Assembly (NCBI GenBank): GCA_028872475.1
Contig: JAQYMQ010000021.1
Location: 62,001 to 126,000, forward strand
Source: Eubacteriales bacterium
Lineage (GTDB): Bacteria; Bacillota; Clostridia; Peptostreptococcales; Anaerovoracaceae
Length of the DNA stretch: 64,000 bases
Reading direction: 5' to 3'
Part shown: in pieces, positions 10,501-20,915 of the stretch
How positions within the stretch are numbered: the stretch's first letter is position 1
Layout of the letters: every line of letters begins with the position of its first letter
The notes under the pieces: model-generated
The model's input: only the letters and a program-made list of their open reading frames with translations
What the model was told of the DNA's origin: nothing
Databases searched by the model: none
Program-made: the position numbers and the translations under genes

Positions 10501-11604
10501 ATGTTATCAAAAAAATTAAAAAGTAAAGTTAACCTAGTTGAAAAATACCAAGTTTATTTCTGTGAGCAGTTTGATGATTTTTCGAAAAATATGGCGTTGG
10601 TTGAATTGTTGACTCCATATAAAAAAATACATATTATTACAGATAGAAATGTTGCAGATTATTATCTAGAGAATCTTAGAAATGTGCTAAATGATATTGG
10701 CATATCAGTTTCTGTGTCAATCTTAGTTCCTGGCGAAAGAATTAAGAACATAGAAAACTACACGGTGCTTGTTGAAGATTTAATGAAAAATAGCATTAGT
10801 AGAAGAGATGTGATAATTGCTTTAGGCGGGGGAGCTGTTGGCGATTTAGCTGGCTTTGTAGCTGGAACATATATGAGGGGAATAGATTTTATAAATGTTC
10901 CGACAACTCTGTTAGCGATGGTTGATAGCAGTATCGGAGGCAAGTCTGGATTAAATGTCAAGAACATAAAAAATATTGTTGGGCTAATCAAAAATCCTAA
11001 AGCAAATATAATTATTCCAGATTTGATGAACACAGTAAGAGAAGATGACTTTACGGATACATTATCAGAATTAATAAAAATAGCTATTATACGAGATGCT
11101 AAACTGTTTGAAAAACTAGAAGATATTATTTCGTTTGATATTGACGAAAAGAATACTCGCGAGACATTTTTTCGCGAAGATATAAAACTTCTTTTGATGA
11201 GATGTGTTGAGAACAAGCTAGCTATTGTGGATGAAGATATCTATGACAAGGGCGTTAGAAGAGTTTTAAATTTAGGGCACACGGTAGGGCACGCTATAGA
11301 ATCTTATATGAATTACGATATTTCTCATGGACTAGCCGTTGCGAAGGGAATGTATGCGATAGCAGATATTTCAGAGCAAATGGAGTTTTGTGACAAGAAA
11401 ACAAGTAATAGAATTAAATCGCTTTTGACATTGTTATACGGTAAACATATCAGTGATAAAGAGGCAACATCTCAGCAATTGATTGAATATATAAGACATG
11501 ATAAAAAATCTGATAGCGATGAGATAGATGTTGTATTAATAAAGAAAATTGGACAATGTGAAATTGTAAAAATGGATATTAGTGAGTTTGGAAATTTGTT
11601 ATAA
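10501..11604 (+). CDS. aroB: 3-dehydroquinate synthase
   Basis: ALGGGAVGDLAGFVAGTYMRGIDFINVPTTLLAMVDSSIGGKSGLN; NLGHTVGHAIE. Confidence 0.95.
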   Translation: MLSKKLKSKVNLVEKYQVYFCEQFDDFSKNMALVELLTPYKKIHIITDRNVADYYLENLRNVLNDIGISVSVSILVPGERIKNIENYTVLVEDLMKNSISRRDVIIALGGGAVGDLAGFVAGTYMRGIDFINVPTTLLAMVDSSIGGKSGLNVKNIKNIVGLIKNPKANIIIPDLMNTVREDDFTDTLSELIKIAIIRDAKLFEKLEDIISFDIDEKNTRETFFREDIKLLLMRCVENKLAIVDEDIYDKGVRRVLNLGHTVGHAIESYMNYDISHGLAVAKGMYAIADISEQMEFCDKKTSNRIKSLLTLLYGKHISDKEATSQQLIEYIRHDKKSDSDEIDVVLIKKIGQCEIVKMDISEFGNLL

Positions 11605-11635
11605 AATCTATTAGTAGCGGCAGGAGAGACACAAG

Positions 11636-12964
11636 ATGAAGGCGATTGTTAGAAAAAGTGTATTGTCAGGAACTGTGAATATTCCTTACGCAAAGTCCTA
11701 TGTTCATAGATATATGATGCTCGAATATTTTTTTGGTTTATCAAAAAAACAATTTTTTGATAAGACTGAGAAGATAGACGAGTTTTTTTATGCGTATTGC
11801 TATGACTTACAGGCAACAAGAGATGCTTTGAAAAATTTAAGTGACGATATTCCCTATATAGATTGTATGGATAGCGCAACTACGTTTAGAATGCTAGTGC
11901 CTATTGTTATGAGTATTAAGGCGAAAGCAATATTTAGGATTTCTAAGCAGTTGTCAAAGAGACCTATGGACAAATTGATAGGTTTAATTGAGTCTTGTGG
12001 ATCAAGTGTGAGCCAAAAAGATTTAGGTGATTGTGGCATTGAGATAACTGTAAAAAATAAATTCCAGATGAAAGATTTTTTGTTAAAAGATGTCGATAGT
12101 TCTCAATATATATCAGGACTGCTTATAGCTAATGCAATTACAGGGAAAGGGAGAATTATTGTTGACGGTAAAATTCCATCCGTGCCATACATAAATCTAA
12201 CTATTGAAGCTTTAAGTGATTATGGGTTTAGTGTTATACAGAATACAGATAAAAATAATAGAAGCGTATTTGTAGTTAAGAAAACGGATACAAATTTGGT
12301 AGATGTTGAGAAAAAGGTTGCTCAAAATAGCATAAAATACGAAGATTGGTCAATTAGAGCCTATTTTGAAGTAATGGCGGCATTGGGAGCAGAGATTGAT
12401 TTTAGAAAATCGTTAACTAGTGTAGATAAGTTGAGTATTGCTAAATCAGATATTATCCAAGCTGATTATAAAGTATTAGAGTTGCTGGGAAATCAGGATA
12501 ATATTTTAGTATTTGATTTCACCAATTGTATAGATTTGCTTCCTTTAGCTTGTGCGTATGTGGCAATAAAGAAAAGAAAAGCAATTTTTTCAGGAGTAGC
12601 AAAAGCTCGTGGCAAGGAGAGCGATAGAGTAAAGGCTTCATGTGATATGCTGTCAATGTTAGGAATTAGTGTAGATATTAAAAATCCATTTTCCGAAAGC
12701 GAGAAAATACTTATTTATAATGATTGTGATACATGTAAAGAAGATTCAGAATATTTAGTTTCTAGAACAGGTATTTACATTGATGGCTATAATGATCATA
12801 GGATTGTGATATCTTCTGTAATTGCACTGCTTTTTATGACTTTAGGCAATAAGCATTCAGAAATATTGGGAGTGATTTCTGATGTAGAAGCTGTGGAAAA
12901 ATCTTTTCCGCAATTTTTTGATGTTATGAAGGAGCTTGGAGCATATATAGAGTTTTACACATAG
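11636..12964 (+). CDS. aroA: 3-phosphoshikimate 1-carboxyvinyltransferase (divergent EPSP synthase)
   Basis: PYAKSYVHRYMM, DSATTFRMLVPI, SKRPMDKLIGLIESCG, DSSQYISGLLIANA, YNDHRIVIS; located in aro cluster. Confidence 0.88.
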   Translation: MKAIVRKSVLSGTVNIPYAKSYVHRYMMLEYFFGLSKKQFFDKTEKIDEFFYAYCYDLQATRDALKNLSDDIPYIDCMDSATTFRMLVPIVMSIKAKAIFRISKQLSKRPMDKLIGLIESCGSSVSQKDLGDCGIEITVKNKFQMKDFLLKDVDSSQYISGLLIANAITGKGRIIVDGKIPSVPYINLTIEALSDYGFSVIQNTDKNNRSVFVVKKTDTNLVDVEKKVAQNSIKYEDWSIRAYFEVMAALGAEIDFRKSLTSVDKLSIAKSDIIQADYKVLELLGNQDNILVFDFTNCIDLLPLACAYVAIKKRKAIFSGVAKARGKESDRVKASCDMLSMLGISVDIKNPFSESEKILIYNDCDTCKEDSEYLVSRTGIYIDGYNDHRIVISSVIALLFMTLGNKHSEILGVISDVEAVEKSFPQFFDVMKELGAYIEFYT

Positions 12965-12988
12965 GTATAGAAAACTATTGGTAAACGT

Positions 12989-14452
12989 TTAGTTTTGGAT
13001 TTTTTTGCTTAACTCAAATATTTCCTTGAATATTCCGTGCATTTCTTCTGGAATAGCGTCAAGGATTTCTTTTTCCCTGGTATGATCTAATACTGGCGTA
13101 TTATTCAGTGATTTTAATTTTCCGATTTGTGAAGAAATCAAATTGCGTTTATACAATAATTCGATAATATCTTTATTAATAGAATCAATTTCAGCTCTTA
13201 AAGTGTTTAAATCGGATTTAAAATTATTGGTATTTAAATTTCTTGTAATCTTTTTTGTAGTATTATTATCGGCACATTTATTAATGTCTGTATTAATCTT
13301 CGTGCTAGTTTTAGCATTAAATTCGGTTTCATATAGTAGTTCGACAATAGCGATTGCTAATGCGGATTTACATACAGGTATTATTCTAGGTACTATACAA
13401 GCGTCGTGTCTTCCGTTTATAGAGAGACTTACAGGTTCCATCGTTTCCAAATTAATAGATTGTTGAGAAAGCTTAATCGATGCAGTGGGTTTAATTGCAA
13501 TATCGCAGATAAGTGGCATGCCGTTTGTTAGACCACCAATAATTCCGCCTTGGTTGTTTGTCTTTGTTATTATTTTAGAATCTTCAGATAGCTCATATTG
13601 ATCGTTATTTTCTATCCCCGTTAATGATGCAGCTTTAATTCCATTACCAAAACCTACACTTTTTATTGCTGGTATGGAAAATAGTAGGTTTGCAATTTTT
13701 GCTTTAGCATTTTGAAATAAAGGTCCGCCAAGTCCTAGGGGAATGCCAGTAGCATATACATAAATACTGCCACCAACAGAGTTGCAATTAGCAGAAGCGT
13801 CTGCTATTTTTTTTATCATTTTTTCACTAAAGCCTAGAGGTTGCGGATTTGTAAAATCAAATTTTAGTGAATCATTATTTACGCCACCAATATTTTGGAT
13901 GGCACAATCAATAGTTATGTTTTTGGCTTCAAGAATTTGCATACAAATACTGCCAATGATGCAAAGCATTGCAGTCATTCTTCCCGAAAAAATTCCGCCA
14001 CCTGACAGATTAACCTTGTTGCCATACTTAATAAATGCTGGGAAATCAACGTGAGATGGACGTGGTGTTTTGAGATTGTAGTCAGATTTCCTATAGTTTT
14101 TGTTATAGATGCGAAATTCATAAGTTGAATTATTATCTGTAATAAAATCTTCTAATTTGATAAAACATTTTTTATCATCGAGAAGAGTAAAATCATCTTC
14201 GCAATTAAGATTAGTAAAAGTCGCATAATTCGCACTATTTACTTTTCTAAAGTATGGGGTATCCGTTTCTTTTCTAGGGGTGCCACCTAAGAAGTCTTGT
14301 GGTTTACGTTCATCAAGTAAGTCAAGTATCTTACTAGCTGAAATTTTAAATCCTCTTGGAAGGTTACCCAAAAATAATGTCATAAATTTTTCATGACTTC
14401 CTCCTGAGATTGTTATATTCAATTTTCCGTCATAGTTTGAATTTAAAATCAA
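12989..14452 (-). CDS. aroC: Chorismate synthase with C-terminal AroQ-type chorismate mutase domain (fusion)
   Basis: N-terminal chorismate synthase-like (ISGGSHEKFM, GNLPRGFKI, RPSHVDFPAFIKYG, GGGIFSGRMTA, NQGGIIGGLTNGMP); C-terminal LNTLRAEIDSINKDIIELLYKRNLISSQIGKLKSLNNTPVLDHTREKEIL matches AroQ pattern. Confidence 0.88.
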   Translation of the reverse strand: MILNSNYDGKLNITISGGSHEKFMTLFLGNLPRGFKISASKILDLLDERKPQDFLGGTPRKETDTPYFRKVNSANYATFTNLNCEDDFTLLDDKKCFIKLEDFITDNNSTYEFRIYNKNYRKSDYNLKTPRPSHVDFPAFIKYGNKVNLSGGGIFSGRMTAMLCIIGSICMQILEAKNITIDCAIQNIGGVNNDSLKFDFTNPQPLGFSEKMIKKIADASANCNSVGGSIYVYATGIPLGLGGPLFQNAKAKIANLLFSIPAIKSVGFGNGIKAASLTGIENNDQYELSEDSKIITKTNNQGGIIGGLTNGMPLICDIAIKPTASIKLSQQSINLETMEPVSLSINGRHDACIVPRIIPVCKSALAIAIVELLYETEFNAKTSTKINTDINKCADNNTTKKITRNLNTNNFKSDLNTLRAEIDSINKDIIELLYKRNLISSQIGKLKSLNNTPVLDHTREKEILDAIPEEMHGIFKEIFELSKKIQN

Positions 14453-14804
14453 GGTATTATATCCCCCTAAACATCATGATTTATTTTATATTTTATGCTC
14501 AGATTTTCTTAAATAATAAAAGTTTTTGAGCTTATTATTTAACTTGCTTTAAGTATACTATAACATCATAATTTGTGAAAAGTAGATACAAATTATAAAT
14601 GTAAGGCATAGAGCCAGGATAGTTGGTGAGATGTATATATTAGTTTAGTTATATAAATTATTGATAAGGATTGTTAAATTAAAAGTTTATTTTAGAATAA
14701 TAAAGGCTAGAATGCTTGTATTTACAAAAACTTTGTGATATTCTTAATGAGCTGTGAAAATCAAAGCAGTAGACATGCATAGAAAGCAGGAAAGAGGTGA
14801 AAGC

Positions 14805-15005
14805 ATGAAACAGGGAATCCATCCAGATTACAAGGAATGTAAAGTAACTTGCGCATGCGGAAACACATTTGAAACAAAATCAATGGAAGAAGAAATGAGA
14901 CTTGATATTTGTTCAGCGTGCCATCCGTTCTTTACAGGACAACAGAAGTTCATCAATCGTGGTGGTCGTGTTGAAAAGTTCAAGAGTAAATATAATATTG
15001 GCTAA
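14805..15005 (+). CDS. rpmE: 50S ribosomal protein L31
   Basis: [24 protein letters not shown]...[36 protein letters not shown] before ATG 14805. Confidence 0.96.
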   Translation: MKQGIHPDYKECKVTCACGNTFETKSMEEEMRLDICSACHPFFTGQQKFINRGGRVEKFKSKYNIG

Positions 15006-15015
15006 CAAGACAACC

Positions 15016-15042
15016 AAAACAACCCATAAGGGTTGTTTTTTT
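15016..15042 (+). terminator. Intrinsic terminator of rpmE
   Basis: AAAACAACCC ATAA GGGTTGTTTT + T-run. Confidence 0.9.
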
Positions 15043-15166
15043 ATGTAATAGTATTGGGTGTATATTTTGGCGGTATCGTTTAAAAAACAATATTTTCATA
15101 CGAATAATGATATAATAAATAAGCGCAAGAAATACAATTCATAAAGATAAAAAGAAAGGTTTTTTA

Positions 15167-16114
15167 ATGTTATTAATTTTTGGAAGAGTTTTGGGAATAT
15201 TTTTGTTAATTTTTGTTGGACTAATCGCGTATAAAGTAGGCGTGTTTAATGAAGATTCAAAAAATCACTTAACAAAGCTACTACTTTACATAACAGCTCC
15301 ATGTATGGCGGCTTATTCTATATATTCAAAAGAAATTTCTCCTGAATTGATGTCATCTACAATTCAGGTTCTTATTGTGCAATCATTGTATTTTGTCGTA
15401 ATGGTTGCTTTTGGATATTTTGTTGTACGATTATTGAATTTTAAGCCAAGAGCTCAATGGGGAGTATATATTGCATCAATGGTTGCTATAAATAACGGAT
15501 TTATGGGATATCCTGTTACAAAGGCAGTTTTTGGAGATGATATTTTTTACTTAATGGTAATGATAAATATTCCTTCGTGTATTTTCTTTTATGCTATAAT
15601 GCCGGTAGTTATGAGAATTGGAAGGGAGACAACGGACACAAGCTGGTGGAGCAATATTAAACAGGCAATTAATCCAGCAATGACGGGGATTGCTATAGGT
15701 GTAATATTTCTGCTTTTAGGAATCCAGCCACCGGAAGATGTTAATATAATAGTTAAATATTTGAGTGATGCAACAATACCGTTATCAATGATTATTGTCG
15801 GAGTTCAGCTAGGAACAAGTCACTTAAAAGAGGTTATTAAGAACAAATATGTAGCTATTACAAGCTTTGTAGCGATGTTTGTTGTGCCGGTGGTAGTGCT
15901 TTTGTTAGTTCATTTTTTACCATTCTTAAATAATGACGTAAAATTAATTATAATATTTTCAAGTATATTCCCGACTGCAGTAGTTACGGCAGCTATATCT
16001 CATCAACAGGGTATAGAGGGGAATAGAGCGGCAGAAATAGTATCAATTACAACAGCCATATCACTTGTCACAATACCGTTATCTGCTGCAATGTTGTCGT
16101 ATTTGTATTTGTAA
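15167..16114 (+). CDS. AEC (auxin efflux carrier) family transporter
   Basis: About 10 TM segments, LLLYITAPCMAAYSIYS, NNGFMGYPVTKAVFG. Confidence 0.85.
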   Translation: MLLIFGRVLGIFLLIFVGLIAYKVGVFNEDSKNHLTKLLLYITAPCMAAYSIYSKEISPELMSSTIQVLIVQSLYFVVMVAFGYFVVRLLNFKPRAQWGVYIASMVAINNGFMGYPVTKAVFGDDIFYLMVMINIPSCIFFYAIMPVVMRIGRETTDTSWWSNIKQAINPAMTGIAIGVIFLLLGIQPPEDVNIIVKYLSDATIPLSMIIVGVQLGTSHLKEVIKNKYVAITSFVAMFVVPVVVLLLVHFLPFLNNDVKLIIIFSSIFPTAVVTAAISHQQGIEGNRAAEIVSITTAISLVTIPLSAAMLSYLYL

Positions 16115-16128
16115 AGTAGAGGGTTAAT

Positions 16129-17451
16129 ATGAGTGAAAGAAAGAGAAGACAATATGTACCTGCAACAGAGAGAGCGACGGGACGAAGTCAAAGACATAGA
16201 CCGACTAAAAGGCGCAAGAGCAAGAGAAAGAATAAGCTTGGAAGACTTATTGTGCTGCTGGTAATATTAGCTATAATAGTTGGAAGTGTGTATTGGCTAG
16301 TAAGCACTATTTTTGGTTCAAGTAAAGGTGGGTCAAAAGAAGCTACAAGGACAAAGGGAGCTTCTGAAATTTCTATAATGCATACTGGTGATGTGCTTAT
16401 GCATACCTATCTTGTAGAAGGTGGGCAAGACTCGAGTGGTAATTACGATTTTTCTTTCATATTTAATGAGATTAAGGATGTTATTGGGAAATATGATTAT
16501 GCAGTAGCTAATTATGAAGGGACTACAATATCAAAACCGCCATATGTTGGGTATCCAATTTTTAAGACACCTTCTATAATTATTAAAAACCTTAAAGATT
16601 CCGGGTTCGATATGCTTCTTACATCAAATAATCATGCATTGGATAATAGTCTTGAGGGTCTAGAAAACACAATTAAAGATATAGAAGAGCAAAAATTAGA
16701 TTATGTAGGAACGCGTAAAGATAAAGAGAAAAAGAATTACCTTGTTAAGGATATAAAGGGGTTTAAAATTGGGTTTTTAGTTTATACATTTGAGACAGAA
16801 AAATCTAATGGAACAAGAACTATCAATGGTATACCTATAACAAAAGATATAGAAGGAAAGATTAATTCTTTTAACTATAATGAATTAGATGATTTTTATA
16901 GCAGGGTAAAAGATGATATGGAAGCTGCTAAAAAAGATGGGGCTGAAATTAACTTAGTATATATGCACTGGGGTGAAGAGTATCAGCTTAAAGAAAATAC
17001 ATATCAAAAGAAGATGGCGCAGAAACTGGCAGACTTAGGAGCAGATGCGATAATAGGTGGTCACCCACATGTTGTCCAACCAGCGGAAGTTTTATATCAA
17101 GAAAAAACTAAAAAACCGGTTTTTTGTCTTTATTCATTAGGCAATGCGGTCTCTAATCAGAGGATTCAGTTTATGGGAGGTGTTTTAGGAACAAAACACA
17201 CAGAAGACGGCATGTTTTTAGAGACAACAATAGCTAGAGATAATAAAGGAAATGCATATGTTAAGTCAGTTGACTATATTCCAACATGGGTAGATATGAG
17301 GACCAACGGCGGAAGTAGAAAGCATGTGGTAGTTGAAGCGAAGAGCAATAGTACCGGTGAACCTAAGGCGTCATATGATAGAACAAAGGCTCTAGTAGAT
17401 AGTGGAATTAGTGCATACAATAAAGAAATTAAAGATTATATAAAGAAGTAA
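16129..17451 (+). CDS. CapA/PgsA-like metallophosphatase family protein
   Basis: N-terminal TM; ISIMHTGDVLMHT, VANYEGTTI, LLTSNNHALDNS, YMHWGEEY, ADAIIGGHPHVVQP. Confidence 0.92.
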   Translation: MSERKRRQYVPATERATGRSQRHRPTKRRKSKRKNKLGRLIVLLVILAIIVGSVYWLVSTIFGSSKGGSKEATRTKGASEISIMHTGDVLMHTYLVEGGQDSSGNYDFSFIFNEIKDVIGKYDYAVANYEGTTISKPPYVGYPIFKTPSIIIKNLKDSGFDMLLTSNNHALDNSLEGLENTIKDIEEQKLDYVGTRKDKEKKNYLVKDIKGFKIGFLVYTFETEKSNGTRTINGIPITKDIEGKINSFNYNELDDFYSRVKDDMEAAKKDGAEINLVYMHWGEEYQLKENTYQKKMAQKLADLGADAIIGGHPHVVQPAEVLYQEKTKKPVFCLYSLGNAVSNQRIQFMGGVLGTKHTEDGMFLETTIARDNKGNAYVKSVDYIPTWVDMRTNGGSRKHVVVEAKSNSTGEPKASYDRTKALVDSGISAYNKEIKDYIKK

Positions 17452-17509
17452 TTTGTAATATTTGAGCTATTCTTCATAGAAGATATTACTTAATTAAAAT
17501 TTAAATAGA

Positions 17510-17556
17510 CTGTAACAATGGCAAAATCTGAATTTTGACTGTTGTTACAGTTTTTG
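17510..17556 (+). terminator. Intrinsic terminator
   Basis: CTGTAACAA...TTGTTACAG + TTTTT with inner CAAAAT/ATTTTG pairing. Confidence 0.8.
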
Positions 17557-17653
17557 CATAATGGTATAATTTTGATAGGTATGTGAAAAAATAGATTAAA
17601 GGATACGAAGAATGGAAAGGAGATTTACGACAATTATGTCGTAATATATAAAT

Positions 17654-18721
17654 ATGTTTGATAAATTAGCTTTTTTGTCTGATAAATATGTGGAATTATC
17701 GGAAAAGCTTGCAAATCCGGAAATAATAAGTAATCAGGCTCAGTGGCAAAAGCATGCAAAAGAACTTGCTGAAATTGAACCGATTGTTAAGAAGTATGAA
17801 GAATACAAAAAAATTAAACAGGACATTGCAGATAATAAGGAACTTCTTGGAGAAAAAGGTCTTGATGACGAATTAAAGGAATTGGCAAAGATGGAACTTT
17901 CAGAGTTGGAAGATCAAGTAGAACCTTTAGAAGAAGAATTAAGAATATTACTTTTACCAAAAGATCCGAATGATGAAAAGAATGTAATTTTAGAAGTTAG
18001 AGCAGGTACAGGCGGAGATGAGGCGGCACTTTTTGCGGCTGATTTACTTAGAATGTATTCGAGATATGCAGAAAGACAAAACTGGAAGACTGAAATTATG
18101 GAATTAAACGAAATAGGCATAGGCGGTATTAAGGAAGCTGTTATGCTTATTAAGGGTAAGGGTGCTTATTCAAGACTAAAATATGAATCAGGCACGCATA
18201 GAGTGCAGAGAGTTCCTGAGACAGAATCTTCTGGAAGAGTACACACATCAGCTGCAACAGTTGCGGTATTACCTGAAGTTGATGACGTAGAAGTTGATTT
18301 GAACCCAAATGATGTTAGAGTAGACGTTTATAGAGCATCCGGTAATGGCGGACAGAGTGTTAATACTACTGACTCAGCAGTTAGATTGACACACGAGCCA
18401 ACAGGATTAGTTGTTACATGTCAGGATGAAAAATCACAGATTAAGAATAAAGAAAAGGCTTTTAAGGTATTAAAATCCAGACTTTACGATCTAATGATGC
18501 AACAGCAAAACGATGAAATTTCTCAGACAAGAAAGAGTCAGGTTGGTTCTGGAGATAGGTCTGAGAGAATAAGAACATATAATTTCCCGCAGGGAAGAGT
18601 TTCAGAACACAGAACAGGTGTTACTTTATTTAAGTTAGATTCGTTTATTGATGGAGACTTAAATGAAATTATTGATGGACTTATTACAAGCGATCAAGCA
18701 GAAAAAATGAAGAACTTCTAA
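17654..18721 (+). CDS. prfA: Peptide chain release factor 1
   Basis: [56 protein letters not shown] (GGQ). Confidence 0.97.
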   Translation: MFDKLAFLSDKYVELSEKLANPEIISNQAQWQKHAKELAEIEPIVKKYEEYKKIKQDIADNKELLGEKGLDDELKELAKMELSELEDQVEPLEEELRILLLPKDPNDEKNVILEVRAGTGGDEAALFAADLLRMYSRYAERQNWKTEIMELNEIGIGGIKEAVMLIKGKGAYSRLKYESGTHRVQRVPETESSGRVHTSAATVAVLPEVDDVEVDLNPNDVRVDVYRASGNGGQSVNTTDSAVRLTHEPTGLVVTCQDEKSQIKNKEKAFKVLKSRLYDLMMQQQNDEISQTRKSQVGSGDRSERIRTYNFPQGRVSEHRTGVTLFKLDSFIDGDLNEIIDGLITSDQAEKMKNF

Positions 18722-18732
18722 GAGGCGATGCA

Positions 18733-19734
18733 GTGATAGAAACTAAAATTCTTTCTACAACAGAAGAAAATTTAAAATTAGCCGGTAATATTATCAGGGA
18801 TGGTGGCATTGTGGCGTTTCCTACAGAAACGGTGTACGGCTTAGGCGCAAACGGTATGAACGCTGATTCGGTTAAAAAGATATTTGTTGCAAAGGGCAGG
18901 CCTAGTGATAATCCACTGATATTACATATAAGTGATATAGAGCAATTATATGACTTGGCTGAAGAAGTTACCGAAGAATGTAAAAAACTCATAGAAGCAT
19001 TTTGGCCAGGTCCTTTGACCGTTGTTGTTAAAGCAAAGAAAAATATTCCGGTTCAAACTAGAGGCGGGCTGGATACCGTAGGGATTAGATTACCACAAAA
19101 TTTTGTAGCTCAGAAAATTATAGAAAATGCGAATGTGCCGATTGCAGCGCCAAGTGCAAATTTATCGGGCAAGCCAAGTCCCACAAAGTACAATCATGTA
19201 ATTGATGATATGCAGGGTAGAATAGATGCTATTGTCTGTGGTGAGGACTGTAAAATAGGTGTGGAATCGACGGTGATATCTGTGTTTGATGAGAATATTA
19301 CGATATTAAGGCCAGGTAAAATTTCAAAAAAAGAAATTGAGACGGTACTTGGTAAAATGGTTGCATTAGATAGGACATTGGCAGGTTTGGAAAGTGAAAT
19401 ATCAGATTTTAAGCCAATGTCACCAGGGATGAAATATAGGCATTATGCACCAAAGGCGGAGATGATAGTCGTTGCAGGAGTTGGACAAGAAGTCGATAAA
19501 AAGATTGCGGCTTTGCGACTGGAGTACGAAAAAACAGGGAAAAAAGTTGGAATAATGCATTTTGAATATACAGATAAAAACCAGGCAGCGCATGATTTGT
19601 TTGATAGATTAAGGCAATTTGATAAAGAAGATGTAGATATTATATTAGCTACGAGTATAGCAGGAGAAGGTATTGGAATGGCTGTTATGAACAGAATGGT
19701 TAAAGCGGCTGGAGGAAAAGTGGTGAAGGTATGA
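18733..19734 (+). CDS. L-threonylcarbamoyladenylate synthase (Sua5/YwlC type), GTG start
   Basis: GGIVAFPTETVYGLGANG, KGRPSDNPLILHI, AAPSANLSGKPSPT, PMSPGMKYRHYAPKAE. Confidence 0.95.
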   Translation: MIETKILSTTEENLKLAGNIIRDGGIVAFPTETVYGLGANGMNADSVKKIFVAKGRPSDNPLILHISDIEQLYDLAEEVTEECKKLIEAFWPGPLTVVVKAKKNIPVQTRGGLDTVGIRLPQNFVAQKIIENANVPIAAPSANLSGKPSPTKYNHVIDDMQGRIDAIVCGEDCKIGVESTVISVFDENITILRPGKISKKEIETVLGKMVALDRTLAGLESEISDFKPMSPGMKYRHYAPKAEMIVVAGVGQEVDKKIAALRLEYEKTGKKVGIMHFEYTDKNQAAHDLFDRLRQFDKEDVDIILATSIAGEGIGMAVMNRMVKAAGGKVVKV

Positions 19735-20162
19735 AAATAGCAATAGCAAGTGATCACGGTGGATATGAACTAAAAGAGTATATTATAGGTTTTGTAATGG
19801 GGATGGGTTTTGAAGTTGAGGACCTGGGAACTAACAGTGCAGAATCAGTTGATTATCCAGAGTTTGGCAAGAAATGTGCAGAAGCTGTCGTTAGTGGAGA
19901 AGCTGACAGAGGCGTTGTTGTTTGTGGAACCGGTATTGGCATTTCCATTGCTGCAAATAAGGTAAAAGGAGCTAGATGTGCTCTTTGTACGAGTGAAGAA
20001 ATGGCTGAAATGACTAGAAAACATAATGATGCTAATATTTTGGCGCTGGGAGGAAGAACGACGAAACCGGAGGTTGCATTATCCATCCTAAATAAATTTC
20101 TATTTACCGAGTTTGAAGGTGGCAGACATCAAAAGAGAGTAGATCTTTTGAACAGTTATTAA
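19731..20162 (+). CDS. rpiB: Ribose-5-phosphate isomerase B
   Basis: MKIAIASDHGGYELKE, VDYPEFGKKCAEAV, GVVVCGTGIGISIAANK. Confidence 0.96.
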   Translation: MKIAIASDHGGYELKEYIIGFVMGMGFEVEDLGTNSAESVDYPEFGKKCAEAVVSGEADRGVVVCGTGIGISIAANKVKGARCALCTSEEMAEMTRKHNDANILALGGRTTKPEVALSILNKFLFTEFEGGRHQKRVDLLNSY

Positions 20163-20270
20163 TTGTGAAAAAGTCGAACTTATAAGAATAAAGATAAAAC
20201 GCTAATAGGCGATATAACTGAAAAATTAATATAATTAATTAAAATAAAATGTTATGGAAGGGAGTATAAA

Positions 20271-20900
20271 GTGGGAAAAATTTATGTTTTTGATCATCCA
20301 TTGATTCAACACAAAACAGCGTTGCTTAGGGATGAGAGGACAACAACTAAAGATTTTCGTGAGTTGGCAAAGGAAATAGGAACCCTTATGGGCTATGAAG
20401 CTACTAGAGATCTACCTTTAAAGAAGGAAGTTATTAAGACGCCGATGACCTCTACAGAAGTTAATGTACTAGATGGAGAAGATGTGGCGATTGTTCCGAT
20501 TTTAAGAGCGGGACTTGGAATGGTTGACGGAATGTTGTCGCTAGTTCCAAATGCGAAGGTTGGTCATGTAGGACTTTACAGAGATCCGGAAACTCATAAG
20601 CCGGTTGAATATTATTGCAAAATGCCACAGGACATCGATAAGAGAAAGATTTTTGTTGTAGACCCAATGCTTGCAACAGGTGGTTCAGCTATTGATGCTA
20701 TTGAATTAGTTAAGCAAAAGGGTGGTAATGATATTACGTTTATGTGTCTTATCGCTGCGCCTGAAGGAGTTGAAGCGTTATCTAAAGCTCATCCTGACAT
20801 TGATATTTTAATAGCGGCAAAAGATGAAAGATTAAATGAAAACGCATATATTATCCCAGGCCTAGGAGATGCAGGGGATAGACTTTACGGTACAAAATAA
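20271..20900 (+). CDS. upp: Uracil phosphoribosyltransferase (GTG start)
   Basis: [55 protein letters not shown]. Confidence 0.96.
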   Translation: MGKIYVFDHPLIQHKTALLRDERTTTKDFRELAKEIGTLMGYEATRDLPLKKEVIKTPMTSTEVNVLDGEDVAIVPILRAGLGMVDGMLSLVPNAKVGHVGLYRDPETHKPVEYYCKMPQDIDKRKIFVVDPMLATGGSAIDAIELVKQKGGNDITFMCLIAAPEGVEALSKAHPDIDILIAAKDERLNENAYIIPGLGDAGDRLYGTK

Positions 20901-20915
20901 TAGGAGGATAGCGCT

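Noticed and set aside
10758-11216. 152-aa minus-strand ORF opposite aroB
   Set aside because: Antisense to a conserved gene; low-complexity Ser/Ile/Phe translation typical of shadow frames. The same reasoning applies to 8004-8450 (-) and 44508-44966 (-).
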